50,548 nt of DNA. Origin: an archaeon (GTDB lineage: Archaea; Nanobdellota; Nanobdellia; Woesearchaeales; GW2011-AR9). Each line of letters begins with the position of its first letter. Position 1 is the first letter of the stretch. Shown here one piece after another: positions 10,701 through 18,140 of this stretch. Location: the NCBI GenBank assembly GCA_002688265.1, contig NZCK01000030.1, positions 1-50,548 of the forward strand. Reading direction: 5' to 3'. Both the position numbers and the translations under genes were made by a program. The notes below the pieces were generated by a model, which ran no database searches, was not told where the DNA came from, and saw nothing but the letters and a program-made list of their open reading frames with translations.

Positions 10701-12344
10701 TAAAATAAATCCATCTGTTGCTGTACTGTCAAATTCAATAGATTCTACAAAGTTATTAATTCCTCCAAAGTTTTTAACAGTAACATCATCAAATTGAAGA
10801 TTATAAACCCCATTATTAGCACTTTCAGTGTTTGTAATATTAAAACCATTTCCATCCAAAGTGAAATCATTGGCATCTATTGTGAAACAAGTTGAAGTTG
10901 TTGAGATGTGTTCAACTAATGTAATATTTTTACTAATCGTACCACAAGAAATATTCGCAGAATAATTACTAAACGAATTTACTGATGCTGTTAGAGTTCC
11001 TGAATCAAAACTGGTTATATTACAAGAGCCTGTGTGGTCACATTGGGTTCCATCTTGATATAACAATGGTTCTGTTGTAAATTGATTTAGTCCATAATAT
11101 CTTATTTCTGCTGATATGTTTAATTCTTTAACTGTTTCGCTATCTAATCCTATCAAGTTATTTTCTAAGAACAAATTTGTCCCAATACTTATGTTATCTT
11201 GAAAACCTATATCTGATTTATTCCATTTAATATATCCAAAAGAATTATTAAACTGCAAAACGTTGAGATTAGATCCTGATGTATCATTAATAGATTTACC
11301 TGAAACAAATTGAAATGTTGAATTTGAAAAAGTGTTATCTGTAGAATTTCCAGTAATTGTTATTCCGGCTCGAGTATTGTTATAATAAATAATTTGATCA
11401 AAAGTAGAGCTGTTAACATCTTGTAAAAGTAAACCACTTACTTTATTTTGACTTAGATTTAAATTAGTGAATGTGTTACCTTTAGAATAATTAATGTACA
11501 CTCCTGCCCGATCAAAACGAGCAATTCCACAATTACGCATTGTAAAATTCACTATTCCATTCACAGAGATTCCAATACTTCCAGCTGCCCCAGTTCCTGA
11601 TATTGTCTTGGAGCCACAGTCCAGAGCAATATCATTCTCTCCAATTCTTAGGGCATTGGAATCACAACCAGTTAAATTATCACTCCCATCAATGGCTCTT
11701 GCACTTGTGAGTGTATCTCCACAATTACATCCAACCCCTCCACCACAAGCAGCTTGAATATTAAGTTCTCCTCCTGAACCAAAACCTAATTGGCTGATCA
11801 TTCCTGAATCTTTTAAGTTATCTGATTCAGAGTTACTAGTTTCTTCAATTATGTCTTCTATTACGGGCTCTTCCTCTACATTTTCATTTTCATCAATAAC
11901 ATTTTCTTCAGGATTTTCTAATAGTGGAACTTCTTCAACAATTGGTTCCTCAACAATTATTTCTGATTCAATTTCTTCTAATTCTGGTTCAGTTATTGGT
12001 TCAACTATCCCAACATCAACCTCAGAACCACCAACTGCAGCACCTGTAACTGAATTTAAACTTTCAGAAGAAAAAATATTTAGTATTTTTGATATCCAAG
12101 AAGAATCTGAATTTGAATTCGTATTAATTTCTGGATCATTATTAGAATCAAGATTATTGTTTTCAGGATTGATTTCTTCAAAAGCAGGTATTGAACTAGT
12201 TATTGAAGCTCCAGTAAGTTCTTGATTTAGTGATCCACCTAAATCTTCTGGAATCAAATATGAAGATATTCCTATCCCTAAAATTACTACAAGCAGAATC
12301 ACTCCGAGAATTACTTCTCTTTTACCTCTTTGACCAACACCCAT
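1776..12344 (-). CDS. Giant modular surface protein (beta-helix, Ig-like, LamG, TSP1-like)
   Basis: About 3,520 residues, encoded by a fifth of the window. Order, approximate residues: N-terminal membrane segment 13-31; acidic Ser/Asn linker to 190; right-handed beta-helix regions 200-850; two Ig/PKD-like repeats 855-1060 (motif YFLWYVDNVNVHNQT); LamG-like domain 1115-1320 (WDYSGN, GGYDGNGAYEF); two more Ig-like repeats 1360-1565; second LamG 1620-1855; two near-duplicate beta-helix modules 1885-2730; a NosD-like beta-helix end with GNYWSNYQG; a TSP1-like stretch with WSCGAWSSC near 2950; Ser/Gly linker; C-terminal domain; membrane segment 3476-3500 and a short tail. N-x-S/T sequons are very abundant, so heavy N-glycosylation is likely. 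I infer adhesion, host contact or S-layer function. The ATG at 12344 is preferred over an in-frame TTG at 12350. It is leaderless, with TTTATAAA at 12371-12378. Confidence 0.9.
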   Translation of the reverse strand: MGVGQRGKREVILGVILLVVILGIGISSYLIPEDLGGSLNQELTGASITSSIPAFEEINPENNNLDSNNDPEINTNSNSDSSWISKILNIFSSESLNSVTGAAVGGSEVDVGIVEPITEPELEEIESEIIVEEPIVEEVPLLENPEENVIDENENVEEEPVIEDIIEETSNSESDNLKDSGMISQLGFGSGGELNIQAACGGGVGCNCGDTLTSARAIDGSDNLTGCDSNALRIGENDIALDCGSKTISGTGAAGSIGISVNGIVNFTMRNCGIARFDRAGVYINYSKGNTFTNLNLSQNKVSGLLLQDVNSSTFDQIIYYNNTRAGITITGNSTDNTFSNSTFQFVSGKSINDTSGSNLNVLQFNNSFGYIKWNKSDIGFQDNISIGTNLFLENNLIGLDSETVKELNISAEIRYYGLNQFTTEPLLYQDGTQCDHTGSCNITSFDSGTLTASVNSFSNYSANISCGTISKNITLVEHISTTSTCFTIDANDFTLDGNGFNITNTESANNGVYNLQFDDVTVKNFGGINNFVESIEFDSTATDGFILNNTITNATSTAIGSDGARTTVANNTVSSGEASNGILIWGTSGALITENVFNLTEGVASIAIRLGGGGDLSKDATITNNVITGNSSSALVSLESGSYRMDFRNNEITRTDGSDYLLVLNDDEGHLENNTFTGTFNSGFPSKPCVYLLGNPGDHNFTNNTINCNNDALLLGTTVEQSNIENNIMTSINNENIDDDSGADDINELMINNTYGKITWNSSDLSHAQNLSVGTNIFLENNNIGFYSIASSQKLNSTAEIEIYGLAYSETPELHKDGIRCDALDTCNVSYDSGKGILFANVSSFSNYTTIQSNSAPTVSTITFNESIIYTNFDLTASSNYTDPDNNSGTLFFEWYVDNVNVYNESVAGVENGSEINVSLNSDNYTKNQKVNVSVYADDGTDNSSTNWSTTLTVENIIPSLNTPSFNESAIYTKDDISANITYQDMDGDSGTVYFLWYVDNVNVHNQTNASISASSEVNSSLNSANYSKDQQVNLSVYANDGTNDSLTVWSTNLTVQNSFSVISSLVLNSTDITTNDSNQNLTSYWVASDSDNDDVYNVTNWYLNGTSVATLNIPFEQINASSTNNSWDYSGNDNAAGEGATSVWNATGGYDGNGAYEFNATSGRELLIPNANFINPKGDFSLSAWAKLDGTDAVILAGRFTSPDGYLLESDNGQRIKATIGNGTDELSVTGGGSWPLNEWFFVTMVFKNSTNNMTLYENAVSQGSITVTPSFAANDFHIGSDKNGGQPWNGTIDQLVLWNISLSVDQILALYDNRTDLIVSAQTSADDNWSTCVTPNDGIEDGLQVCSDNIAINAVSNNAPTVDTPTYDEAQIDTNTDLNANITYNDLDGDSGTVYFLWYVDNVNVHNQTNTSIGSGSIVVSTLNSTNYSKSQFVNLSVYANDTVDNSSLVWYSTLQVANIAPALDTPVISPNTAYTNNDLSTSVTYTDSDADSATVYFLWYLNDTNIYNQTNASIANGTVVVVDLNSNNFTKEDVLNVSVYADDGTSNSSTMWSTEKVIKNTAPTHDSPVLNSSLGTNLTTENLTAYNQSTADIDGDSIKGIYNWKLNGTSFANIIVPFEGINGTTSNNVWDYSGNENNGTGYGAIVWNSTGGYDGKGAYEFDGDNDYLIIENYSFAGTSSFSLSCFVKLNVIPMTDGTDQIVFGGFSTGPGGTSSPLLTFYRSGGNTILQYSSNNSGDEAIDYDIGLAGWTTNEWHHVAITSYYSGAAINSSMFIDGVLGVTSNADFGDFYQGLANLTFGAADQGGITNYLNGTIDDCMIFNRTLTDQQVEAIYLNKTDIIESSELNVGDNWTVEVTPNDGSHDGNPKQSSNLVIVATDQCATLNSDYTLTEDIVTTDGCFVVNASNIIIDGKGYQVSSNASGYGVEVGNFTNVTIKNFGNLLNFSRGVNVGQNGHNLTIYNSTINSTAGNTAVFVSSKEFLLNLSTLDCNCSGDQAATLRAVVTAQSAILTNNNIIATGTHDAVDVGDSDQHQINNNNIYSLVDAALTITSGGTNYILVTNNNLTARTNAVSGGSGNNFTYNNLTSFGLTGFSGVLLDSDNNQFEYNNISSRGYTLSVGNAGDSAESNVFENNLLVSESSSVVYFGNGSDTRFVNDTLIKNSATSNFIELSHGNHTLTNVTFDKNNLSFFPSANASLEIYWYMDVNVSNSNGVGVEGAVVNAYNTSSLVVDNGSTGADGFVYQMLIPEGFLDASGWDLQTPYEFEAVKTNYSGDNVTVNITNLESNNITILLNETVVAASSPCDTLNSDYTLTEDIVTTDGCFVVNASNIVIDGNGYKVSSNGSGYGVEVGNFTNVTIKNFGNLLNFSRGVNNGQNGHNLTIYNSTINSTQGDTAVTVYGDEFLLNSSTLDCNCSSANLGTLYLNEKGVNAEILYNTIIASGTHSAIDVDVSTGHTINNNIIYAYENEALLMDINVAYYFDVSNNNMTASSVVISEGAYSNYTNNTLISTGVGGSSAVLLNDDYNIFDNNNITSVGYAIAVGDGVNTGFGNRFINNILTSETKAVIYFGNGSDNTFVNDTLFKNLATANEIELFHGNNTLTNVTFDKNNLSFSSDSNASLLVQWYIDVNVSNLSGFEIEGASVTAYDINNQSVASGNTNSNGILYQMQIPEGVVDLDGWNLQTPYNFEASKTGYTSINFSANITTLESNNITILLNETAPSICRELTSDYTFTSNVSSNGTCFSIETSHIVVDMAGFYLDGNSSGHAFIIGNASNVTIKDGNILSFNSTILVRGFSYLNITNITILNASGNGINIANVNHSVIERTQIHNLPLGFNASISYNNSIYNNAFNATTQNVIDNGNNSYNTSYACITGYVSIVGRNCTGGNYWSNYQGRDDGSSSAPNDVANDSVGDTRLPYVNNYLISVSTFGDRLPLLYCSEAWSCGAWSSCTGGTKSRTCSDINACSTTLTRPALTTTCSSGGGGGSGGSSVESGASAEDAEDSESSEQSGQNGAEVSPIKKKPKIPLKKVGPINAVIPSKENILKPDEVKKHLVVGVIKREKVSSGTADSETTGTGGSGSDSSRTNLVGKGSQSSLDSGSDTSKKTVAVIDNAYDARRNADLPREVLTMGLTNSADKAIVLVPVAKQESVEDVKPVVIRKIYTGSAGAKAGLTASSMAVSDEMLVASFGGANHVVINPGATEEIELEVSAGVGSSSTETILVSMYASDGETISEEAVLTQKIELSRTVTTYSTVTPSEDDNSIEIVSLIAKQEREGVEETAAEETLIKKDTFGIYDGQYLEISLTDVSKPSVTSIGGKFGFAGNALFGSDTRVLFTDVYGPYDIDEQLTGAAEGKQGFVFAQRFNYDPDLLTGGQYIVNINVYGTGGVISSQSFLLDLDSKQDLHSTVASELAASETAQGTDVARTAITGALIGDVTGAISFAEIATVAYEQTEEAAYIIYEDTIPSRESQIAFGFLLVLVGMCLLAFAFGPARPVLFDTFKGAAEEIQSIRKDLNA
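5161..5423 (-). repeat. Internal 263-bp duplication inside the giant gene, copy 1
   Basis: This matches 6430-6692 without gaps at an offset of 1,269 bases. By hand I count 25 mismatches in 263, about 90% identity. It encodes the start of a beta-helix module (motifs LTEDIVTTDGCFVVNAS and GVEVGNFTNVTIKNFGN). Confidence 0.9.
6430..6692 (-). repeat. Internal 263-bp duplication inside the giant gene, copy 2
   Basis: Partner of 5161-5423. The encoded modules remain similar beyond these limits but diverge faster, which fits a tandem domain duplication of about 1.27 kb followed by drift or local gene conversion. Confidence 0.9.
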
Positions 12345-12370
12345 CCCCAACAGATTTTATTCTCTATACC

Positions 12371-12378
12371 TTTATAAA
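12371..12378 (-). promoter_or_regulatory. TATA box of the giant surface gene
   Basis: TTTATAAA is centred about 30 bp before the ATG at 12344 and about 25 bp before the in-frame TTG at 12350. No GGTGA site lies between, so a leaderless message is likely. Confidence 0.6.
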
Positions 12379-12456
12379 TATTTGTACAAGAGAAACTGAT
12401 AAAAATACCACAACAAAGCAAAGTTTATATCGCAATAGTTATTTGTTAGAACTTCA

Positions 12457-12966
12457 ATGATAAAAAGCCCAAAAGTCACTCTTCGATATCAGCAGATTAA
12501 AGATGCTAAACGCTTCTTTAAAATTTTTCAAAGTCCTAATTTTACTTATTTTAATGTTAGAGTAAAAACTGTTGAGGAAGAAAGGGAATTTTTAAGAAAA
12601 AACAAAGAAAAGAGAAAAAATAATTCAGAACATAATTTTTCTATTATTTATAAAAAGAAATTAGTGGGTGCAGTAGGTATTTCTATTCAAAGAAGAAGCT
12701 ATATTGGAGAAATCGGTTATTTTATTGATGAAAAATATTGGAGAAAAGGAATTGCAACAGCTGCAGTTAAATTAGTTGAAGAAATTGCGTTAAAAAAACT
12801 AAAAATTAGAAGATTAGAGATATATTGTCACCCTAAAAATGTTGGGAGCAGAAAAGTTGCAGAAAAGTCAGGTTATAAGAAACAAGCAATTCTTAAAAAA
12901 TATTATGATAGAGGTAATGGAAATTTAGAAAATTCTGTTCTTTATGCAAAGATAATTGATAATTGA
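12457..12966 (+). CDS. GNAT-family N-acetyltransferase (RimJ/RimL-like)
   Basis: A 169-residue protein predicted to move an acetyl group from acetyl-CoA to an amine, perhaps a protein N-terminus as in the RimJ/RimL/Ard1-like families. The acetyl-CoA pyrophosphate loop is the RKGIATA motif after GYFIDEKYW (about residues 85-105). The family's C-terminal NVGSRKVAEKSGY motif is near 131-143. The length is normal for the family. It is divergent from the giant gene, with its own TTTATA at 12424-12429 about 30 bp upstream and no SD. The substrate is unknown. Confidence 0.85.
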   Translation: MIKSPKVTLRYQQIKDAKRFFKIFQSPNFTYFNVRVKTVEEEREFLRKNKEKRKNNSEHNFSIIYKKKLVGAVGISIQRRSYIGEIGYFIDEKYWRKGIATAAVKLVEEIALKKLKIRRLEIYCHPKNVGSRKVAEKSGYKKQAILKKYYDRGNGNLENSVLYAKIIDN

Positions 12967-12976
12967 AAAAATAGGT

Positions 12977-13114
12977 GCTGTCCAAAAAGTCACAATATGC
13001 TATATTAGTACTGCCGCCCATCGAGGCGCATTTTTTCGTCTCCAGACGGAAAAATTAATCGCGCTGTGCCGCAGTACTAATATTAATATTCTTTTTGGGT
13101 ACTTTTTAGACAGC
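12977..13114 (+). repeat. Long imperfect palindrome, distant relative of the structured element family
   Basis: Nested inverted repeats fold almost the whole intergenic space. The outer arms 12977-12990 and 13101-13114 pair with a single mismatch; the middle arms 13002-13014 and 13071-13083 pair perfectly over 13 bp; the central hairpin is 13030-13041 with 13044-13055 and a two-base loop. The centre has the same architecture as the elements at 18141, 21654 and 39837: an ATTTTT...AAAAAT hairpin with a short 5' and a longer GCG-containing 3' internal-loop strand. Sequence similarity outside that is weak. No transposase lies beside it. It could be an RNA gene, a non-autonomous mobile element or a bidirectional terminator. 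Confidence 0.6.
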
Positions 13115-13163
13115 GCAAAAAAACACCAAAATTTATATACAGAAAAAAACTACTATTCTTCAA

Positions 13164-14999
13164 ATGAGAAATAGAGGATGGTTGTTTACTTTAGTTGCAC
13201 TTCTTACTATTCCATTTGCCAGCGCCAGTTTATTTGGTAAAATAGGTGAAATATGGGATTCTGTTCTTTATGTTGGAGGACTAGGTTTTCTAAATCTTCC
13301 TGGGAGCAGTGACTTAATTTTATTCCTTCGTTTAGCAATTGGTATTTTAGTATTTACCATTCTTTTTGCTCTTGGAGTTTTAGCAGGATCAGAAACTGCT
13401 CAGTTTCTAAACAGGAAGCATGCAGCGATTATTGCAGGTGTTATAACTGTAATGACTATGGTTTTCATCCCAAGTACAGTTCTAGTTGCCATATCAGCAA
13501 GTTTTGGTACTTTGGTTAGTTTACTTTTGCTTGCAGCACCATTAGTTTTGATGGTTATGTTAGTGGTATATTTGCCAAACGAACCTTGTGTGTGGGATGC
13601 TGCTAAAACGGGTATTGCCGCCTTAATTCTTTGGATTTTAAATTTACAGCAAGTTCATTTGACAAAACTAACTTCTGCTAGCAATTATATTCCAGTTAAT
13701 GAAGCTGTTGATTGGGCAGCTTTTATTGCATTACTATTCTTCTTTTACTATTTAATCAGATGGATCTTATGTGCTTTGGGCGGCGATGATAATGATGGTC
13801 CTGACTTTGGAGATGAATCACCTCTTCGCAAATTATTTGATAAGTTAAAAGGTAAAAAAGACGATGATGGGAATGGTAGATCAGGAAATGATCATCCAGG
13901 AATTGACAATAGTGGTGTTCCAAATCCAGGGACAGGTGCAGCTGGCGACCTTGGACAAGAAACTAGGTCTATGTTTGAATTGATCCTAAAAAAGATCAAC
14001 GAATTATCTATTGATATGAATGAAAAGTTCAAAGGTTTAGAAGCTTGGTTACAATCAATCGATGAAAATGTAAAATTAAATTCTAAGCAAATACTCAAGT
14101 TTGAATCATCTTTAGAATCAATAAAGAATGATTTACTTAAAGAAATCAAAGATGTTGTTCACAAAGAAGTAAATGTACTTCATAAAGAGATTAAAGAAAT
14201 TGCAACTCAAATGGGCATTATTCATAAAGAGACTCTCAAATTTGTTTCAAGAAAACACAAAGAGCACATTAAAGAAATTGAAAGAACAAGGAAGGACTTG
14301 ATCCAACGTCAAGAAAAATTAATCAAACACCAAGAAAAAATTATTGAGAAAATAAAAGAGATCACTAGTATTATTGAAAAATTAGAGAGAGAATCCGTTA
14401 GAACTGAAACAGTTAAAGAACTAATCAAAAAAGTTAAAGAAATTAGAGAGAAGATTGTAATTATTGAAGCTGCCAAAGTTGGAATTGACAAATTAGATAT
14501 TGATGCAATTATCCAACTTCTTCGTAATCTTGAATTAAAGGTTAATATTGAGATTAATAACAATAATACAAATACTAATACAAACACCAATAATGGAGGA
14601 GGTAGTAGCAAACCAAGAGGTAGTGCAGCATTAGAATTCTATGTAAACAATCACCGAACAAAAAGACCAAAAGTAACTACTGATCTTCGTGATGCTAGTA
14701 AGTTTACAGAAATTACTTTAAAAAATTCAGGGACAGGCGGAAACATTACTTACTTTGTCACATATCATCCCGCATTACAAGTAAATATTCAGAACAATAA
14801 AGGAATTTTAAAAGTAGGCCAATCAGAATTATTTTCAGTTACAAGGAGAGATCCTCTTCCAAAAAAGATTGGGAAAAGAAAATATGCTTCAATTACTATT
14901 CGTGCTAAAGAAGGTAGACACCACCAAGATCATAAAAATTGGCACTGGTTCAATAAAAATAAAAGATGGCACTATGAAGTTTCTGTTCAAATTCAATAG
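13164..14999 (+). CDS. Polytopic membrane protein with coiled coil and C-terminal Ig-like domain
   Basis: A 611-residue protein of no recognised family. A signal-like N-terminus ends near SASL at about 21. Five hydrophobic segments follow at about 50-72, 85-105, 108-135, 145-160 and 185-207. A Gly/Asp linker leads to a long coiled coil (about 265-470, many Lys/Glu/Ile heptads), an Asn/Thr linker, and a basic beta-rich domain of about 120 residues ending in His/Trp-rich KNWHWFNKNKRWH. The C-terminal domain resembles an Ig-like surface module, but I assign no function. The ATG at 13164 lies 28 bp after a TTTATATAC box at 13131-13140 and has no SD. Confidence 0.7.
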   Translation: MRNRGWLFTLVALLTIPFASASLFGKIGEIWDSVLYVGGLGFLNLPGSSDLILFLRLAIGILVFTILFALGVLAGSETAQFLNRKHAAIIAGVITVMTMVFIPSTVLVAISASFGTLVSLLLLAAPLVLMVMLVVYLPNEPCVWDAAKTGIAALILWILNLQQVHLTKLTSASNYIPVNEAVDWAAFIALLFFFYYLIRWILCALGGDDNDGPDFGDESPLRKLFDKLKGKKDDDGNGRSGNDHPGIDNSGVPNPGTGAAGDLGQETRSMFELILKKINELSIDMNEKFKGLEAWLQSIDENVKLNSKQILKFESSLESIKNDLLKEIKDVVHKEVNVLHKEIKEIATQMGIIHKETLKFVSRKHKEHIKEIERTRKDLIQRQEKLIKHQEKIIEKIKEITSIIEKLERESVRTETVKELIKKVKEIREKIVIIEAAKVGIDKLDIDAIIQLLRNLELKVNIEINNNNTNTNTNTNNGGGSSKPRGSAALEFYVNNHRTKRPKVTTDLRDASKFTEITLKNSGTGGNITYFVTYHPALQVNIQNNKGILKVGQSELFSVTRRDPLPKKIGKRKYASITIRAKEGRHHQDHKNWHWFNKNKRWHYEVSVQIQ

Positions 15000-15039
15000 A
15001 GGTATACTTTGCTAGAAAATATTTTTCTAAAACCTTCTC

Positions 15040-15744
15040 TTAAACCTTCTCTTGTTCTCTCAAATTGATATCATACTTCGAAACTATCTCATCAAAAGGC
15101 ATTCCTAAAAGCAAATCATCAACATACAACTTATACATTTGTAACTCAAACACATGCTTCTTAATTAAAGCTAACATTTTATCTCGATCACTATTCATTG
15201 AACGAAGAGCAGCACCTTTACTACGATAATAATTTTCTTCCAATATAGTACAATCTTCATCTTTTCGGCGAGCAGCTTTAGGAACTAACAAACGTAATTC
15301 TCCTGATTCTGTAAAATCAAAACTGAAAGGAAACATTCGACAAACAGCTGGCCTATGATTAAACACCTTACATCCTTCACCATCAACAATAAATTGACAA
15401 TGATCACTTTTACGAATAAGTTGCAGAACTTTACCTTCACGAACAGCTTCAAAAAAGAAAGGGTCATTTTCTTTCAAATCATCCACCCATTTAGGATTAT
15501 CTATTTGTTTAAATATTGCTATCTGTGACAAAGACATTTTATTATGCTCTTGGATTCTAAGTACATCGTGCAAAGTTACAAATATTCCACTACCTGTTCC
15601 AGTGCAACAGCCCCCTCCGTCCGCCACACAGCGATCACAAGCAGAAACGTTAGAGTAATTATCATCTAGAACTGCTAGTTTTACAATAGAATTATTTGTA
15701 TCATTCGCAGTGTTTATTTGGGTTTTTACAGGCGTGTTTTCCAT
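15040..15744 (-). CDS. YkgJ-type cysteine cluster protein
   Basis: A cysteine-cluster protein expected to bind Zn or an Fe-S cluster. The signature is CDRC...GGGCCTGTG near residues 35-50, followed by CQFIVDGEGCKVFNHRPAVCRMFPF about 90 residues later; this spaced CxxC-CC-C-C-C pattern is that of the YkgJ/UPF0153 family. The molecular function of the family is not firmly known. I start at the ATG at 15744 (MENTP) rather than the in-frame TTG three codons earlier. An AT-rich box (CTTAAATAT) lies about 30 bp upstream. Confidence 0.8.
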   Translation of the reverse strand: MENTPVKTQINTANDTNNSIVKLAVLDDNYSNVSACDRCVADGGGCCTGTGSGIFVTLHDVLRIQEHNKMSLSQIAIFKQIDNPKWVDDLKENDPFFFEAVREGKVLQLIRKSDHCQFIVDGEGCKVFNHRPAVCRMFPFSFDFTESGELRLLVPKAARRKDEDCTILEENYYRSKGAALRSMNSDRDKMLALIKKHVFELQMYKLYVDDLLLGMPFDEIVSKYDINLREQEKV

Positions 15745-15837
15745 AGCGGGCAAAAAGCAAATAGGTGATATTTAAGTGTTTGCAAAAAGCAGCGCTGTCC
15801 AGAATGCATAAAATATGAATAATAAACCAAGAAAAAA

Positions 15838-16980
15838 TCATTCAAACAAATAAACAAACTCACCATAGCCTTCTGCTTCTAAATCGGAAGCTGCAACAAA
15901 CTTTAGCGCTACAGAATTAATACAATACCTCAAACCAGTTGGTTCAGGACCATCATTAAAAACATGTCCTAAATGTGAATCTGCCAATTTACTTCTCAAT
16001 TCAGTACGCTTACTAAAAAAACCATTATCTTCTAATAAAACAATGTTTTCTTCAACAAGTGGTGCATAAAAACTTGGCCAACCTGTCTCTGAGTCATATT
16101 TCTCTATTGAACTAAATAAAGGTTCGCCAGATAATATATCAACATAAATTCCTGCTTCATAGAATCCTTCATATTCTCCTGAATAAGATTTTTCTGTTCC
16201 ATCTTCTTGTGTTACTTTATATTGCATATCAGTTAAGATTTCTTTCAACTCCTCGTCACTTGGTTTTACAAAAGTAGAATTAATAGAAACTTCCTTTTCA
16301 GGCAAAAACGCAGCAAAAGAATCTAATGCTTCTTCTGTCCAAATTTCTTCTAAAAACTGGTCTCTGCCACTATTATATCGATAAATAGAATAACGAATAG
16401 AATTTTCAGTATGATAATTTTGATGATAATCTTCTGCCAAATAAAACGATTCAAATTCTAAAATTTGTACAACAAATTCATCTTCTCCAAATAAATTAAG
16501 AGATTTCAAATCTTCAACTCCTTTTTGAGCCAATTCTAACTCTTTGGGATTAGAATAAAAAATCGCACTTAGATACTGATCTCCTCGATCCACAAAAGAT
16601 CCTGTTGCATCTGTTGGATCTATTTGTAACAACAAAATATGTACTAACTCTTCATAGCTAACTATTGAATCATCATACAAAACCTGAACTGATTCAAAAT
16701 GATTTGTGCTGCCACTAGAAACTTCTTCATAGCTAGGTTCAACTTTACTTCCTCCACTAAAACCAGAATAAACATCTAGAACTCCAGAAACTTCTTCAAA
16801 TGCAGACTCAATACACCAAAAACAACCTCCTGAAAAATAAGCTACTGAATATTCTGATTCAATTTGGTTTGAATTATCATAAGTAGTATCTATGTTTACT
16901 CCTTCTCCTCCCATGTAAGTACAAGAGCTAAGCAACAAAATGGTTAACAATAAGAAACATGTCAGCAATTTATTATTCAT
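15838..16980 (-). CDS. msrAB: Lipoprotein MsrA-MsrB methionine sulfoxide reductase fusion
   Basis: Repairs oxidised methionine; both stereoisomers are covered by the fusion. A lipoprotein signal comes first (hydrophobic stretch, then LLSSC, lipid-modified Cys at about 20), so it acts outside the membrane. The MsrA domain has GCFWC (catalytic Cys53) and a conserved DPTD. The MsrB domain (about 240-370) has [25 protein letters not shown] and the catalytic RYCIN. The paired CxxC zinc motifs of some MsrB proteins are absent, which is common in MsrA-MsrB fusions. I chose the ATG at 16980 over a GTG three codons upstream; ATGTGAAAAAT before it may act as a weak SD. It may protect exposed surface proteins such as the giant adhesin. 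Confidence 0.95.
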   Translation of the reverse strand: MNNKLLTCFLLLTILLLSSCTYMGGEGVNIDTTYDNSNQIESEYSVAYFSGGCFWCIESAFEEVSGVLDVYSGFSGGSKVEPSYEEVSSGSTNHFESVQVLYDDSIVSYEELVHILLLQIDPTDATGSFVDRGDQYLSAIFYSNPKELELAQKGVEDLKSLNLFGEDEFVVQILEFESFYLAEDYHQNYHTENSIRYSIYRYNSGRDQFLEEIWTEEALDSFAAFLPEKEVSINSTFVKPSDEELKEILTDMQYKVTQEDGTEKSYSGEYEGFYEAGIYVDILSGEPLFSSIEKYDSETGWPSFYAPLVEENIVLLEDNGFFSKRTELRSKLADSHLGHVFNDGPEPTGLRYCINSVALKFVAASDLEAEGYGEFVYLFE

Positions 16981-17120
16981 ATTTTTCACATCATGTATTC
17001 ATTAATAAAACTTTAGCAACAACTTAAAACCAAATATTAAAATTAAAAATTAATAAAAATTAATAAAAGAATTAGGAAAAAAAAAAAAGAAAAAACCTTT
17101 TTGTGAAAATAATTTAATTC

Positions 17121-17426
17121 TTATTTCCCTTCAATAAATTCGTATTCTTTGACAATTATCCAAAGGAATAGTAATAATAACACTGCTCCTGCGAAGATAT
17201 ACCATGCTCCTGCTGCAATCGAATCCGCAGATAATGATTGGTACATTCCAAAGCCCATTACAATAAAACCGAGCCAGAGAAACTTATCTAAGACTAATTT
17301 CATTATCTCAAATTCTTGTTCTTCACTCATCTTACGTTTTCCTTGTTTTCCTTTCATAGACTTAGCAGAAGCTATTTTACTGCTTAATTTTGCTGCACTT
17401 TTCTTTTTTGATTTTCGTTTTGCCAT
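17121..17426 (-). CDS. Small two-pass membrane protein in pilin operon
   Basis: A 101-residue protein with a very basic Lys/Ser-rich N-terminus (about 1-32) and two membrane segments (about 48-65 and 72-92). No known family is recognised. It starts 20 bases after the pilin gene with GGTGATACTGA before its ATG, so the two are almost certainly co-transcribed. A basic cytoplasmic head plus two membrane spans could fit an accessory role for the pilin, but this is inference from context. Confidence 0.65.
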   Translation of the reverse strand: MAKRKSKKKSAAKLSSKIASAKSMKGKQGKRKMSEEQEFEIMKLVLDKFLWLGFIVMGFGMYQSLSADSIAAGAWYIFAGAVLLLLFLWIIVKEYEFIEGK

Positions 17427-17446
17427 TCAGTATCACCATCCACTAA

Positions 17447-18025
17447 TTAACTTGTCTTGATAAAGAAAGTAGTACTATCATACTCCTCCCAAGTCGCACC
17501 ATCTTCACTTTCTTCGAGCACTGCTTTGTACAAATATGTTCCTTGTTTACTTGGAGACACTAGTGAAAATGAAATTACTTGTGTGTCGCCTGCTGCAAGA
17601 TTTTGTGCAGAATTATCCCAAAGAATCTCTGCTTCAGCACTATCAGATCCAAATGTCAACTTCACACCAGGTTCAAAATCAACAAAAGCAGTTCCATCAT
17701 TTACTTGAAAACCCAATTTAAAAAACTTCGACTGATCATTAGTATTCTTTATTCCCACTGCTTGTACATCTTCTTCTTTAGTTTCATAAGTTAAATCATT
17801 ACTTGGAAAACTTAATTTATTGTTACTTCTTCTCAAATCCTCTTGAATCTGTTCTGCAATTTGAGTTTGTACTGAACTTGATGTATCTGTAATCTGTTCA
17901 AACTGTCCTTTTACAAATCCTAAACCAAGACCTAATACTACAAATGCAATTACTACAATTACAATTGCTTCAATAGAAAGATTCAATGATCCTCTTTTAT
18001 TTTTACCTAACCATCCTTTGACCAT
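17447..18025 (-). CDS. Type IV pilin-like protein with class III signal peptide
   Basis: The N-terminus has the archaeal pilin pattern: basic NKRGS, then a 20-residue hydrophobic helix (about 17-37). The expected prepilin-peptidase cut is between G12 and S13, leaving SLNLSIEAI at the mature end with Glu near position 5-7. The rest is a beta-rich domain of about 150 residues resembling a secreted head. GAGGTGA with a 6-base spacer decides the start. The prepilin peptidase gene at 18275-19150 lies just upstream on the same strand, with a structured element between. It could be an extracellular filament subunit or a membrane-retained pilin-like protein. Confidence 0.8.
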   Translation of the reverse strand: MVKGWLGKNKRGSLNLSIEAIVIVVIAFVVLGLGLGFVKGQFEQITDTSSSVQTQIAEQIQEDLRRSNNKLSFPSNDLTYETKEEDVQAVGIKNTNDQSKFFKLGFQVNDGTAFVDFEPGVKLTFGSDSAEAEILWDNSAQNLAAGDTQVISFSLVSPSKQGTYLYKAVLEESEDGATWEEYDSTTFFIKTS

Positions 18026-18140
18026 CCATAGTCACCTCATGCTAATACATATTGCTAAATCTAGCATCAATAATCAATATCATAAACTAAATGTTTTCGC
18101 CTATAAAAAGCTTTGCACTTCTTATTAATTTAAAATCAGT

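Noticed and set aside
3025-12225. Several forward frames of 70-125 codons inside the giant gene
   Set aside because: They are mirror frames of Asn/Ser/Thr-rich repeats on the other strand, with low-complexity translations and no promoters.
12956-13174. 72-codon forward frame across the palindrome at 12977
   Set aside because: It is made of the inverted repeats themselves, overlaps the starts of two real genes and has no promoter or SD of its own.
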